This document shows, piece after piece, positions 45,377-53,506 of a stretch of 64,000 bases of DNA. Numbering within the stretch: the first letter of the stretch is position 1; each line of letters opens with the position of its first letter. The position numbers and the translations under genes were made by a program. The DNA is from Gimesia benthica (lineage in GTDB: Bacteria; Planctomycetota; Planctomycetia; Planctomycetales; Planctomycetaceae), in NCBI RefSeq assembly GCF_009720525.1, contig NZ_CP043930.1:6088001-6152000 (forward strand). Reading direction: 5' to 3'. The notes beneath the pieces were generated by a model that was not told where the DNA came from, made no database searches, and saw only the letters and a list, made by a program, of their open reading frames with translations.

Positions 45377-45812
45377 CGTTCCACTCCTCAACCAGGAATT
45401 CTCCCTGTTCCAGACTGACATAAAACAGTTGATCGAAGCCTTCCTGCAGCGACGGACGCTGCAAGCGTCGGGCTGCAGACAGGATTGCGGCGTCGGGAAC
45501 CCGAGCGGGGGGCTCGCGTTCTGCATTCCGCTGCAGGCAGGGATCTACGCGGGAGGCAAAATAATAACCGGTGATGCTAAAGCCGGCCTGGCGGGCCAGC
45601 TGTATGTATTTGGCACGTTCTTCGCGGCTCGGACTCGTATTGTCGACCACGAATTGCTGGCCGGTCTGCAGGCAGGTTTCCAGGAAACGTGTTTCCCGAG
45701 CCCGCGTTTTCAAGAGGTCCAGGCTGATGCGCACGTGGGTTGCGAAAAACATTTGTCGATAAAACGAAGTTTTTCCGGCGCCCGGAATGCCTGTAAAGAT
45801 GATGGCCTGCAT
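45366..45812 (-). CDS. P-loop polynucleotide-kinase-like protein
   Basis: A 148-residue AAA/zeta-like P-loop kinase with Walker A GIPGAGKT (8-15), ISLDLLKTR after it, and a lid region DNTSPSREERAKYI. This pattern matches the kinase domain of T4 Pnkp-like 5'-kinases (as in Pnkp and HD-Pnk in this island). The start at 45812 has GAGAGGAAC upstream. It heads the Thg1-like pair and would provide the 5'-phosphate or triphosphate preparation for that enzyme; this is inference. Confidence 0.87.
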   Translation of the reverse strand: MQAIIFTGIPGAGKTSFYRQMFFATHVRISLDLLKTRARETRFLETCLQTGQQFVVDNTSPSREERAKYIQLARQAGFSITGYYFASRVDPCLQRNAEREPPARVPDAAILSAARRLQRPSLQEGFDQLFYVSLEQGEFLVEEWNDEL

Positions 45813-45902
45813 TGTTGTTCCTCTCAATTGTGAACCCTGCCATCGGGTAGTGTGTCGTAGATCAAAGTTCACCCCAATTCTTATTTCGAAAGGAGGAAAA
45901 CG

Positions 45903-46028
45903 ATGTTATACAGATCGACTCTGAAACACAGACAAAGGTTCAAACAATTGATTTCATTTATTACAGAAACGACAGTCAGTCATGTCTCACAGAAAAGAAA
46001 CGTCTACAAAACAGGCAGCAGATCCTGA
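45903..46028 (+). CDS. Short open frame with strong ribosome binding site, before PcfJ-like copy 2
   Basis: An ATG at 45903 with AGGAGG six bases upstream, the strongest ribosome binding site nearby, opens 41 codons of basic, unrecognised sequence and ends in TGA. The frame is the same as that of the downstream PcfJ-like gene. It could be a small leader protein, or the original start of that gene if the stop is a lesion. Confidence 0.35.
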   Translation: MLYRSTLKHRQRFKQLISFITETTVSHVSQKRNVYKTGSRS

Positions 46029-46046
46029 ACTGCTCGCGCATCTTCA

Positions 46047-47465
46047 ATGTCTCGGCCTGAAGACGCTCGGGAGTATCGCCAGTGGTGCGTCGAAAATGGA
46101 TTTCGCACCAGTCTCCGAAAGAGGCGGTTTCAGCGGCGCGAGGAACTGCTTTATTTCCGTCGCCAGATGGCAGTTAACTGTCTCAGACAGAGGAAACAGG
46201 AACAGCGGTCGATTGTTGATAAGCTGGATACTGTTTGTTCTAAGGAGGTCAGTAAAAAATCCATTACTGATCCTGTATTGAGAATGATCTGGCAACTGCA
46301 TGATCAGGAAAGTCCCTGCATCAACCATAGCGAAATGACACGCGATTCATTTATGAGGCTGATCTCGCATCTGTATTGCTGTAAAACAAAGTTTTTAATG
46401 GATACTGTTGCAGTCACACAACAGAGGTATCCTTGGGGAGTGCGATACATTGACGCACTGGTTTTCATTGCGTCCAAAGCGAGTTACTGGATTCGACCGA
46501 TTGAAACCTGGAAACCCAGAGGTACAAGCGCCCGGCGACAGTTTTCGTCGCTTTTGAGACACCTGTTCGTCAAATACCAGATGCCTCGTTTTTTCGATTC
46601 CGTCTGGCTGGTAAATTACACTCCGGAGTGTGAGGACTGGAGGGAGTGGTATCTCGAAGTCGGACAAGGACAGAATATCCGAAACTGCCGTTTGCCGGTT
46701 TCCTATTCGAAAAAAATGGCGCACTATTTTATGCAGGCGCCACAGGATCTTACGATCTTACAGGCGCTGCGCTGGGGACAGGTTCTGGGGATGGGCGGAG
46801 ATCCTGGTCTGGGCCGGGCAATCATGCAGTCCCCTTTTCCCGAAGAATTATCAAATGACCAGTTTTGGACCACGGTCATTCAATGGCTGATTCATCATGC
46901 AAGTCTGGATCGCCGACAGATTCAGTCTATCGTTGAATTCTTACGGTATCAGCGTTTTGGAGTCTTCACAATACCTGGTGATTATGGTGTGTATGATGAA
47001 GTTGATGCTCCTGCACCTGATTATTCCATTAAGGGACGGACTCCGCGTTCTTTATTGCGGGATGTTGCCGACTGGCACCGTGAACAGGAACAAAAAAGTA
47101 AAATTCCCGAATGTACCTGGGTTGCGAGCGGAATTCGTGAGTTTGATTTTGAAGATGATAATCGCTGGATGATCCGCGAGATATTAACCAGCGATGATCT
47201 GGTTACAGAAGGGAACCAGATGAAGCATTGTGTCGCGAGTTATATTGAAAATTGTACCGGCGGCGAAAGTTCGATCTGGTCGATGCAGATTGAGCTTCAA
47301 CAGGGCTTCAAAAAGGCGATTACCATTGAGGTCCGTAAAGAGAACAACCTGATCAGTGAAGTGCGTGGCAAGGCGAATCGATTGCCTAATCGGAGAGAAC
47401 GCAATGTCCTGCGTCGCTGGGCAGAGACAGCGGGGCTCAAGTTTTCGCGCTATGTTAATGTCTGA
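46047..47465 (+). CDS. PcfJ-like domain protein (second copy)
   Basis: A 472-residue paralogue of the PcfJ-like gene to the left. Shared blocks include the middle motif KKMAHYFMQAPQDLTILQAL (SKKM…YMQSPDDL in the other copy) and the C-terminal core NQMKHCVASYIENCTGGESS followed by IWSMQI. The start at 46047 has no ribosome binding site. An overlapping frame from 45982 (MSHRKETSTKQAADPELL) in the +1 register looks like a natural N-terminus, so the true start is uncertain and a small indel near 46040 is possible. It lies just right of the kinase/Thg1-like pair, divergent from it. Confidence 0.78.
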   Translation: MSRPEDAREYRQWCVENGFRTSLRKRRFQRREELLYFRRQMAVNCLRQRKQEQRSIVDKLDTVCSKEVSKKSITDPVLRMIWQLHDQESPCINHSEMTRDSFMRLISHLYCCKTKFLMDTVAVTQQRYPWGVRYIDALVFIASKASYWIRPIETWKPRGTSARRQFSSLLRHLFVKYQMPRFFDSVWLVNYTPECEDWREWYLEVGQGQNIRNCRLPVSYSKKMAHYFMQAPQDLTILQALRWGQVLGMGGDPGLGRAIMQSPFPEELSNDQFWTTVIQWLIHHASLDRRQIQSIVEFLRYQRFGVFTIPGDYGVYDEVDAPAPDYSIKGRTPRSLLRDVADWHREQEQKSKIPECTWVASGIREFDFEDDNRWMIREILTSDDLVTEGNQMKHCVASYIENCTGGESSIWSMQIELQQGFKKAITIEVRKENNLISEVRGKANRLPNRRERNVLRRWAETAGLKFSRYVNV

Positions 47466-47491
47466 TCAATGCTTGCAGGAACCCTGTGTGA

Positions 47492-48805
47492 TCAGGGATG
47501 CGTTACAGGCAGGTCTTGCACCGAGCTGACGCAACGGAAGCCGAGGCAGCGGCCGCGGGCGATGGGGGGGCGGCCGCGGCGATAGGAACTGCGGCAGAGA
47601 ATGTTCGGGCCGACCCAGCTGCCGCCCCGTTCGCTGCGGACGCGTGTGGGATGGTGATTCCAGGCATTCGGCTCTGTCGCCTCGGGGTGCTGGTAGAAGG
47701 ATTCGTCGTACCAGTCGCGGCACCATTGCCAGACGTTGCCCGCCATGTGATGCAGGCCGAAAGGGGACATACCCAACTCTTCGTTGACAGCGGCCAGGGG
47801 GAGTGTCTGGGCTGTGTAATCCAATTTCTGGCGATGCAGGCCGGCTCGCAGTTTTTCCGGGGTGGGGCCTGCATCACCCCAGGGATAGACACGCGGAGTG
47901 GCACCGCGGGCCGCGTATTCCCATTGGGCTTCGGTGGGGAGAAAGCTTCCCTCGGGATCGCCGGCTTCGTCGCGGTAGTTGCTCCAGAGTCGATTGTTGG
48001 ACCAGAGCGAATAGGCGTTCGCGCCATACCAGGAGACCAGAATCATAGGCCAGTTTTCGGTGCCGAGCAGTGGCTGCCAGCCGTAGGCGGGCGTATGCTG
48101 AATAAACATATGTTCGTCTCGGTCATCTTCCGGATCGAGGACAAACCAGTCGGTCAGGAACGATTCGGGGAGCTGGCCGATGGAATTCAGAAAGCGACAG
48201 TAGGCGGTGGTTGAGACCGGTTCAGCGTCGATCAGAAAGGAATCGAGTTCCACCTCATGCAGGGGGCGCTCATCGGGGTTGGCTGTGGGAGTGTCGCTGC
48301 CCAGTAATACGGTATCGGCTGGAATGTGGATGCAGCGCATGCCATCGGTGCGTCTGCGCCACATGGTACAGGGACGCGTGGAATCCATAGGGGCGAACAA
48401 GTCTGGTTCCGTCAGTGCAGACCGTTTGCCGATGCCATCCAGTTGAGTGAAAGGAACGCGCTGTCCCTTCCCGGGTTGATTGGCTGGTTGACGAAACCAT
48501 TTGGCACGAGGTACAGCACGCGTTCCCATCTGCAGGGTTACCAGTTCCACCAGGTCACAGAGTCGAAACGGCTGGCGGGTGAAGATCTCTTTATGGATGG
48601 GATCGCTGGGATCATCGGGAATCGTGATCTGAAACGCGTCTTCCAGGCTCATCATCAGTTCCGTCAGGTCCAGACTGTCGGCACGCAGATCTTCAATGAT
48701 GCGATCATCCAGCGAGAGCTTTTTCAGAGGAATGTCCAATGTCTCGGAGACGACGGCCAGGAGTTTCTGTTCGATTTCGATCTGGGGTAATGCGGGAAAC
48801 GACAT
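47492..48805 (-). CDS. Acyl carrier protein fused to FGE/SUMF1-like domain
   Basis: A 437-residue fusion. Residues 1-95 form an acyl carrier protein domain with the phosphopantetheine serine in ADSLDLTELMMSLEDAF (Ser44). After a linker, residues 150-432 form a formylglycine-generating-enzyme-like domain (SUMF1/EgtB/PvdO): LPTEAQWEYAARGA, HMAGNVWQWCRDWY and RGGSWVGPNILC. One of the two Cys positions of true FGE is kept (NILC) and the other is a glycine, so sulfatase activation is doubtful. An ACP-tethered substrate modified by this domain is an attractive idea but unproven. Confidence 0.88.
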   Translation of the reverse strand: MSFPALPQIEIEQKLLAVVSETLDIPLKKLSLDDRIIEDLRADSLDLTELMMSLEDAFQITIPDDPSDPIHKEIFTRQPFRLCDLVELVTLQMGTRAVPRAKWFRQPANQPGKGQRVPFTQLDGIGKRSALTEPDLFAPMDSTRPCTMWRRRTDGMRCIHIPADTVLLGSDTPTANPDERPLHEVELDSFLIDAEPVSTTAYCRFLNSIGQLPESFLTDWFVLDPEDDRDEHMFIQHTPAYGWQPLLGTENWPMILVSWYGANAYSLWSNNRLWSNYRDEAGDPEGSFLPTEAQWEYAARGATPRVYPWGDAGPTPEKLRAGLHRQKLDYTAQTLPLAAVNEELGMSPFGLHHMAGNVWQWCRDWYDESFYQHPEATEPNAWNHHPTRVRSERGGSWVGPNILCRSSYRRGRPPIARGRCLGFRCVSSVQDLPVTHP

Positions 48806-48867
48806 TGAAGCCTCGCTTGATAATGGATTGAGAATACGACCCGCCTGCTTAATTTCCTCGACCCTAT

Positions 48868-48893
48868 AACCGGTATATTTTACCTGACCGGTT
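48868..48893 (-). promoter_or_regulatory. AACCGGT dyad upstream of the ACP-FGE gene
   Basis: AACCGG…CCGGTT with 14 bases between lies about 65 bases upstream of the ACP-FGE start. It also faces the inverse autotransporter gene, so it could be an operator for either or both divergent genes. Confidence 0.3.
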
Positions 48894-49046
48894 CTGGCAA
48901 GAGGAGTCGGAGAACACTTATTCAGAATTGGAGATTTCTTCAGCGAGTGAAATCCCGCGGTAGTCGAAGAAGAACCTGAGCCACCATTTTAATCGTTACA
49001 GACTGGAATTGATCACTCTCGGAACAATCCCACTGACAGGATAATA

Positions 49047-51461
49047 ATGAACGCTAGAGTTTCCTCTCGACTTCTAGCCCTGCTGCTCTTGACTGCGCCA
49101 GGTCTGTTTGCGCCTGCGTACGCACATGGTCAGGATCCGGAATGGCTCCAGGAAGATGATTATCTGTATCGCGCCTATTTTGATTTCTCAGGGGCAGCCG
49201 GCGGCTACCGTGATGTCGGACAGGGGCTGCTGTTTATTCCACTGGCGCAAGACGACGAAAGTCTGTTCTTCGCGGATCTGCGGGGAAATATCTTCAACGA
49301 TTCCTCTGCTGAGGGGAATTTCGGCCTGGCCTACCGCAAGATGGTCAACGATCAGTGGATCGCGGGCATGTACGGCTTCTACGATGTCCGCCGCAGCCAG
49401 TACAATAATATCTTTCGCCAGGGAAGTTTCGGCTTCGAGCTGATGAGCATCGAATGGGATTTCCGGGTAAACGGCTATATCCCCAATCAGAAACAGCAAC
49501 GCGTGGATGGTCTGTCGACGGCTTATCTGAGCGGCAATAACGTGGTCGTGCGGGCTGGTGAAGAACGGGCTTACTGGGGAACCGACCTGGAAATCGGGCG
49601 GCTGCTGAAGACCTTCGATCAGATGCCGATTGATGCAGAACTGCGGGGTTACGTAGGCGGATATTACTTTGATAATAATGCCCCCAACTTCGAAAAAATG
49701 ACCGGTCCCCGAGCCCGCGTGGAATTCCGGATGTTCGATCTGCCCTTTCTGGGGAATGGTTCGCGTGTGGTACTGGCGGGACAATATCAGCATGACGATG
49801 TCAGAGGTTCGCAGGGGGAAGGACTGTTGACCGTGCGAATTCCGCTGCCCGGCAATGGAGACAGTCAGAAGCTGACCCGCTTCCAGCGTCGGATGGTTAA
49901 TCCGATTCAGCGTGATATCGACATCGTGTTGAATCAGGGACAGGCACCAGAGGAATGTGCGAAGCTGCAGCTAAACGGTCAGTCGCTGGAGAATATCACC
50001 GTCATCGACGCCAACACCGCGAACGCCGAGGCGGTATTCAATGCAGCTGGGGCGGACAGCGTTATTCTGTTTGACGGGAGTGCCGGCACGATTGATACCG
50101 CGACCGGTTTTGTCTTCAACGATGGACAGCTGGCACTGGCCGGCGGTACCAGTGTGAATGTGGTAGGTTGTAGCTCGGGAGCCGTCACCAGCTTTCAGTA
50201 TGGCGTGCAGCCAACTGTCAGAGGGGTGAATACGATTAATGATATCTTCACCATGGCGGACAACTCGACAATGGTGGGACTGACATTGACCGGCGGTCGC
50301 AACGGGATTTACGGGAATAACCTGAGCGGCTTCACGATTACCGGCAACAGCATCAATGGTGCGTTTGAAGACGGTGTGCACCTGGATGGCGATACGAATG
50401 GTACCATCACCAATAACACATTTACTGCCAACGGAGTCGTGACCGGCAACGATGGTCTGGAAATCGAACATATGACCGGTGGCCTCGTATCGGGTAACAC
50501 ATCGCGGGCGAACGAATATGGATATTACTTCAGCCGGGTCAGCGGGGGGGCGATCAGCAACAACCTGGCTGAGCTGAACGTGACCGATGGTTTCGATTTC
50601 GATAACTTCGAAGGGGGAACACTCACGGGGAATACCGCGCAGTATAACGGTGAAGACGGGTTCTACTTCGATGACGATGTGACCGGTGGTGAAATCTCAA
50701 ATAACATCGCTCGGGAAAACTATAACTTTGGTTTTAATTTCTTCGGTGTGGATGGCGGGACCATCAGTGGTAATCAGGCGATTGGCAATGATTATGCTGG
50801 CTTCGCGTTCTACGGAAAAATCAACGGCGGAACATTCACCAATAACATCGCGAATCTGAATGACGCCGGTTTCTACTTTGATGAAAATGTGGATGGTGCT
50901 ACCTTCACCGGGAACGTTGCCAACGAGAATAATTTAAATGGTTTCTGGTTTACCGAATCTGTGACGAACACCAGCTTCACAGATAACAGTGCCAGCCAGA
51001 ACGGTGTCAACGGGATCAAGTTTGCCGATACCGTTGGTGCAGGGACCCTGATCAGCGGTAACTCTGCTCTCAACAACCTGGATGATGGTTTCGACTTTGA
51101 AGATGTGAATGGCGGAACGATTATCAATAACCTGGCACAGGGGAACCAGGAAGACGGCTTTGACTTCGACGATCCGTTCGTGAGTGGAACGTTCAGCAAT
51201 AACACCTCGATCGGTAATACAGGCAATGGGTTTGACTTTGTTCATCCCATCTTCGGTGGCACACTGGACGGCAACACTGCCCAGAATAACGGCGGGGCTG
51301 GTTTCTCGATCTGGAGTTTCTCCGGTGCTAACACCGCAACCTTCTCGAATAACTCTGCCATCGACAATGCCCTGCAGGGTTACGATGTGCAATCGGGGAC
51401 TCCCCAGAGCGGTACGGGAACGAACACCGGCTCTGGTAACGCCAGTGATAACAGCTTCTGA
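49047..51461 (+). CDS. Inverse-autotransporter-like protein with beta-helix passenger
   Basis: An 804-residue secreted protein. A signal peptide (about 1-28) leads into a domain of amphipathic strands (about 35-275; YRAYFDFSGAAGGYRDVGQG, GNFGLAYRKMVNDQWIAGMY, VEFRMFDLPF) resembling the intimin/invasin N-terminal barrel. After a short spacer comes a right-handed beta-helix of about fourteen acidic repeats of 22-26 residues on the pattern GGTISNNxAxxNxxxGFxFD (about 400-790). There is no C-terminal barrel. Adhesion or a surface enzyme are possible roles; no catalytic triad is visible. Confidence 0.85.
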   Translation: MNARVSSRLLALLLLTAPGLFAPAYAHGQDPEWLQEDDYLYRAYFDFSGAAGGYRDVGQGLLFIPLAQDDESLFFADLRGNIFNDSSAEGNFGLAYRKMVNDQWIAGMYGFYDVRRSQYNNIFRQGSFGFELMSIEWDFRVNGYIPNQKQQRVDGLSTAYLSGNNVVVRAGEERAYWGTDLEIGRLLKTFDQMPIDAELRGYVGGYYFDNNAPNFEKMTGPRARVEFRMFDLPFLGNGSRVVLAGQYQHDDVRGSQGEGLLTVRIPLPGNGDSQKLTRFQRRMVNPIQRDIDIVLNQGQAPEECAKLQLNGQSLENITVIDANTANAEAVFNAAGADSVILFDGSAGTIDTATGFVFNDGQLALAGGTSVNVVGCSSGAVTSFQYGVQPTVRGVNTINDIFTMADNSTMVGLTLTGGRNGIYGNNLSGFTITGNSINGAFEDGVHLDGDTNGTITNNTFTANGVVTGNDGLEIEHMTGGLVSGNTSRANEYGYYFSRVSGGAISNNLAELNVTDGFDFDNFEGGTLTGNTAQYNGEDGFYFDDDVTGGEISNNIARENYNFGFNFFGVDGGTISGNQAIGNDYAGFAFYGKINGGTFTNNIANLNDAGFYFDENVDGATFTGNVANENNLNGFWFTESVTNTSFTDNSASQNGVNGIKFADTVGAGTLISGNSALNNLDDGFDFEDVNGGTIINNLAQGNQEDGFDFDDPFVSGTFSNNTSIGNTGNGFDFVHPIFGGTLDGNTAQNNGGAGFSIWSFSGANTATFSNNSAIDNALQGYDVQSGTPQSGTGTNTGSGNASDNSF

Positions 51462-51501
51462 TGCTGATATCACCGTTTGCTGAAACAGACGTCTGATTTT
51501 C

Positions 51502-52122
51502 TTACTGGCCTGATTCCGGTAGCGACTGGAGCCGGGCCAGTTCTGTTTTGAGCTGACGGTTTTCTTCGCGCAGCTGTTCGAGCAGTGGCAGGATCTCCTG
51601 CTGGGGCAGACGCGGGTGGATGTGCTGCGGGCAGTTGACGTCCCAGGCTGAGATCGTAAACAGGATGGCCCGTTCGACCCGTCCCGGGTACGTGGAGTCG
51701 TGTAGACGCGTCAGCAGTGCGGCGTCATCTTCTACGACGCGCGCCGTGCCCCAGATTTTGACGCGGCGACGATGGACGTAATCGATCAGGAACAGAAAGG
51801 CCTGCGGGTTCTCTGTGAGATTCCCCAGGGTAATGAACTGTTGGTTGCCCGCGAAGTCGGCAAAGCCGAGTGTGGACTCATCGAGGACTTTGAGAAAGCC
51901 GGGATTACCGCCCCGATACTGAATGTAAGGCTGTCCGGTGTGGCTGGCTGTACCCAGGTAAAACATATCGAGGTGCGACAGAAAGTCCTGCAGATCGTCG
52001 GTTACTTTCGTCTGCCAGCCTGGTCCCTGTTCCATACGGGCATACTGGGAGCGGGAACCGTTACGGGACTGTAATGCTTTGACTGATTCAGTAAAGGCGA
52101 TATCGCTGGGAACCGAGTGCAT
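51502..52122 (-). CDS. Pyridoxamine 5'-phosphate oxidase-like flavoprotein
   Basis: A 206-residue split-barrel flavin-binding protein of the PNPOx-like family. The start at 52122 (MHSVPSDIAF) has AGGAATG upstream; a longer frame to 52236 is not preferred. FMN-binding stretches are seen in DMFYLGTASHTGQPYIQYRG, GNLTENPQAFLFLIDY and RRRVKIWGTARVV. A C-terminal coiled coil (EQLREENRQLKTELARLQ) is unusual. It lies downstream of the AhpD-like gene and may share its TetR control. Confidence 0.88.
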   Translation of the reverse strand: MHSVPSDIAFTESVKALQSRNGSRSQYARMEQGPGWQTKVTDDLQDFLSHLDMFYLGTASHTGQPYIQYRGGNPGFLKVLDESTLGFADFAGNQQFITLGNLTENPQAFLFLIDYVHRRRVKIWGTARVVEDDAALLTRLHDSTYPGRVERAILFTISAWDVNCPQHIHPRLPQQEILPLLEQLREENRQLKTELARLQSLPESGQ

Positions 52123-52210
52123 GACATTCCTGTCTGCTGAACAGAGATGAAAAGAGGGAAGGGGAATGCGCTCGAGAGCGAATCCCCTTCCGGAAAATGA
52201 CTGCAGACTG

Positions 52211-52771
52211 TCAGTGACTGCAGGCGTTGCCCGCACAGAGCGGTTCGACTTCCGGGAAATCGACTTCGGTCTGGGCGATGTTATTGAAGTAGTTCGTAAA
52301 GATGTTGAGGGCTACATTGGCGGCGATTTCGGCGACCTGTTCGTCGCTGAAACCGGCGTCACGTACTTCCTGCAGATCCTGGTCAGAAACCTGACCCCGT
52401 TTGTGGACGATTGTCCGGGAGAACTTGAGCAGGGCAGCCGACTGCGGATCGCTGTCGACCCCTGCGCGGCTGTCCCGGATCTGTTCCGGACTCAGTCCTG
52501 CCATCTTCCCCAGGGTGCTATGGGCGGCCAGGCAGTAGTCACACTCATTCGCTTCCGCGACGGTCAATGAGACCTGCTCCCGATGCTGATCTGTCAGGGC
52601 TCCCTGTTTCAGCAGTCCGCTGAACTGCAGATAAGACTCGAGGACTGCAGGGGAGTGAGCCATGGTTCTCATCAGATTGGGAGTCATCCCCAGTTTCTGT
52701 TGAACAGCATCCAGCAGGGTGCGGGCTTTGTCGGTAGCGGCTGCGTTGGTGAGGGCGGTTAAACGTGGCAT
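52211..52771 (-). CDS. AhpD-like carboxymuconolactone decarboxylase-family protein
   Basis: A 186-residue helical protein with the AhpD redox motif ECDYCLAAH (Cys77, Cys80, His84) on the CMD fold. The start at 52771 has AGGAGA nine bases upstream. AhpD-like members act as peroxide or alkylhydroperoxide reductases coupled to thiols. It lies downstream of tetR, with an operator between them, so it is probably the main target of the repressor. Confidence 0.93.
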   Translation of the reverse strand: MPRLTALTNAAATDKARTLLDAVQQKLGMTPNLMRTMAHSPAVLESYLQFSGLLKQGALTDQHREQVSLTVAEANECDYCLAAHSTLGKMAGLSPEQIRDSRAGVDSDPQSAALLKFSRTIVHKRGQVSDQDLQEVRDAGFSDEQVAEIAANVALNIFTNYFNNIAQTEVDFPEVEPLCAGNACSH

Positions 52772-52822
52772 GATCGTTCTCCTTTTAAAGTGAAAGTAAC
52801 AGTGAAACGTAAATGGATATAA

Positions 52823-52836
52823 ACAGACAGGTCTGT
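52823..52836 (-). promoter_or_regulatory. TetR operator upstream of the AhpD-like gene
   Basis: ACAGACAGGTCTGT, a 6-bp perfect dyad with a two-base centre. With its flanks it is a 19-base match (ATATACAGACCTGTCTGTT on the minus strand) to the site over the tetR promoter. Confidence 0.75.
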
Positions 52837-52865
52837 ATATGTGTTGGCAAAATAAAAAGTGAAGC

Positions 52866-53447
52866 TTACTGTGAGAGTACGCCGGCAATCAGTTGAAAGG
52901 CAGCCGCTTCGGCGATTTCAGCTGCCTCGGAATTCCCTTCGCTGACTGAGGTGACGATGGCCCCTTCGACGAGGACGGAAATCGCGGGTGCGACCGCCGC
53001 GGCCTGGTCCCCTTCGGATTCGATAACGATGTCAGTCAGTTGCTGTTTGAAACGACGTTTATGCTCGGCACAGAATTCGGTTGCTACCGGGTTCGAGTCA
53101 GCCAGTTCCGAGGTGGCGTTGATGAAAGCACACCCACGGTAATCCGGACATTCGAACCAGTCTTTCAAGGCAGCGAAGAAGGCACGTAGCGGTTTCAAGC
53201 CGGCTGACTGATGTTCCATCATCCGTTGTTTGATATACAGGTCAAATTGTTCCTCCCGATATTTCAGTACCGCCAGGACGAGGTCGTCCTTGGAGGCAAA
53301 ATGATTGTAGAGCGTCATCTTGGCGACACCTGCTTCCGCGATCACCCGGTCGATGCCGACGGCGCGGATGCCCTCTGCATAAAACAGTCTTTCGGCTGTT
53401 TCGACGATGCGTTTGCGGGCACTGGATGCTCTGGGTGTCTTATTCAT
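52866..53447 (-). CDS. TetR-family transcriptional repressor
   Basis: A 193-residue repressor with an N-terminal helix-turn-helix (GIDRVIAEAGVAKMTLYNHFASKDDLV) and a C-terminal ligand domain rich in Ala/Glu. The ligand domain has a few Cys (DWFECPDYRGCAF), which could make it redox or electrophile sensitive. It is the first gene of the tetR-ahpD-like group. Its promoter carries the operator in the spacer, and the predicted start of transcription lies at or next to the ATG, so the message is leaderless or nearly so. Confidence 0.93.
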   Translation of the reverse strand: MNKTPRASSARKRIVETAERLFYAEGIRAVGIDRVIAEAGVAKMTLYNHFASKDDLVLAVLKYREEQFDLYIKQRMMEHQSAGLKPLRAFFAALKDWFECPDYRGCAFINATSELADSNPVATEFCAEHKRRFKQQLTDIVIESEGDQAAAVAPAISVLVEGAIVTSVSEGNSEAAEIAEAAAFQLIAGVLSQ

Positions 53448-53453
53448 AATTGA

Positions 53454-53482
53454 AATATACAGACCTGTCTGTTCTTTGTCAA
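53454..53482 (-). promoter_or_regulatory. tetR promoter with operator in the spacer
   Basis: On the minus strand: TTGACA (53482-53477), 17-base spacer, TATATT (53459-53454). The dyad ACAGACAGGTCTGT (53472-53459) fills most of the spacer and touches the -10. Transcription should start near 53447, the first base of the start codon. Confidence 0.75.
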
Positions 53483-53506
53483 GTGGTAATTCAAAAAAAA
53501 TCGAAT

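Noticed and set aside
47498-48214. Plus-strand frame of 238 codons antisense to the ACP-FGE gene
   Set aside because: The minus-strand protein has clear ACP and FGE motifs; the antisense frame shows only low-complexity Gly/Val-rich sequence.
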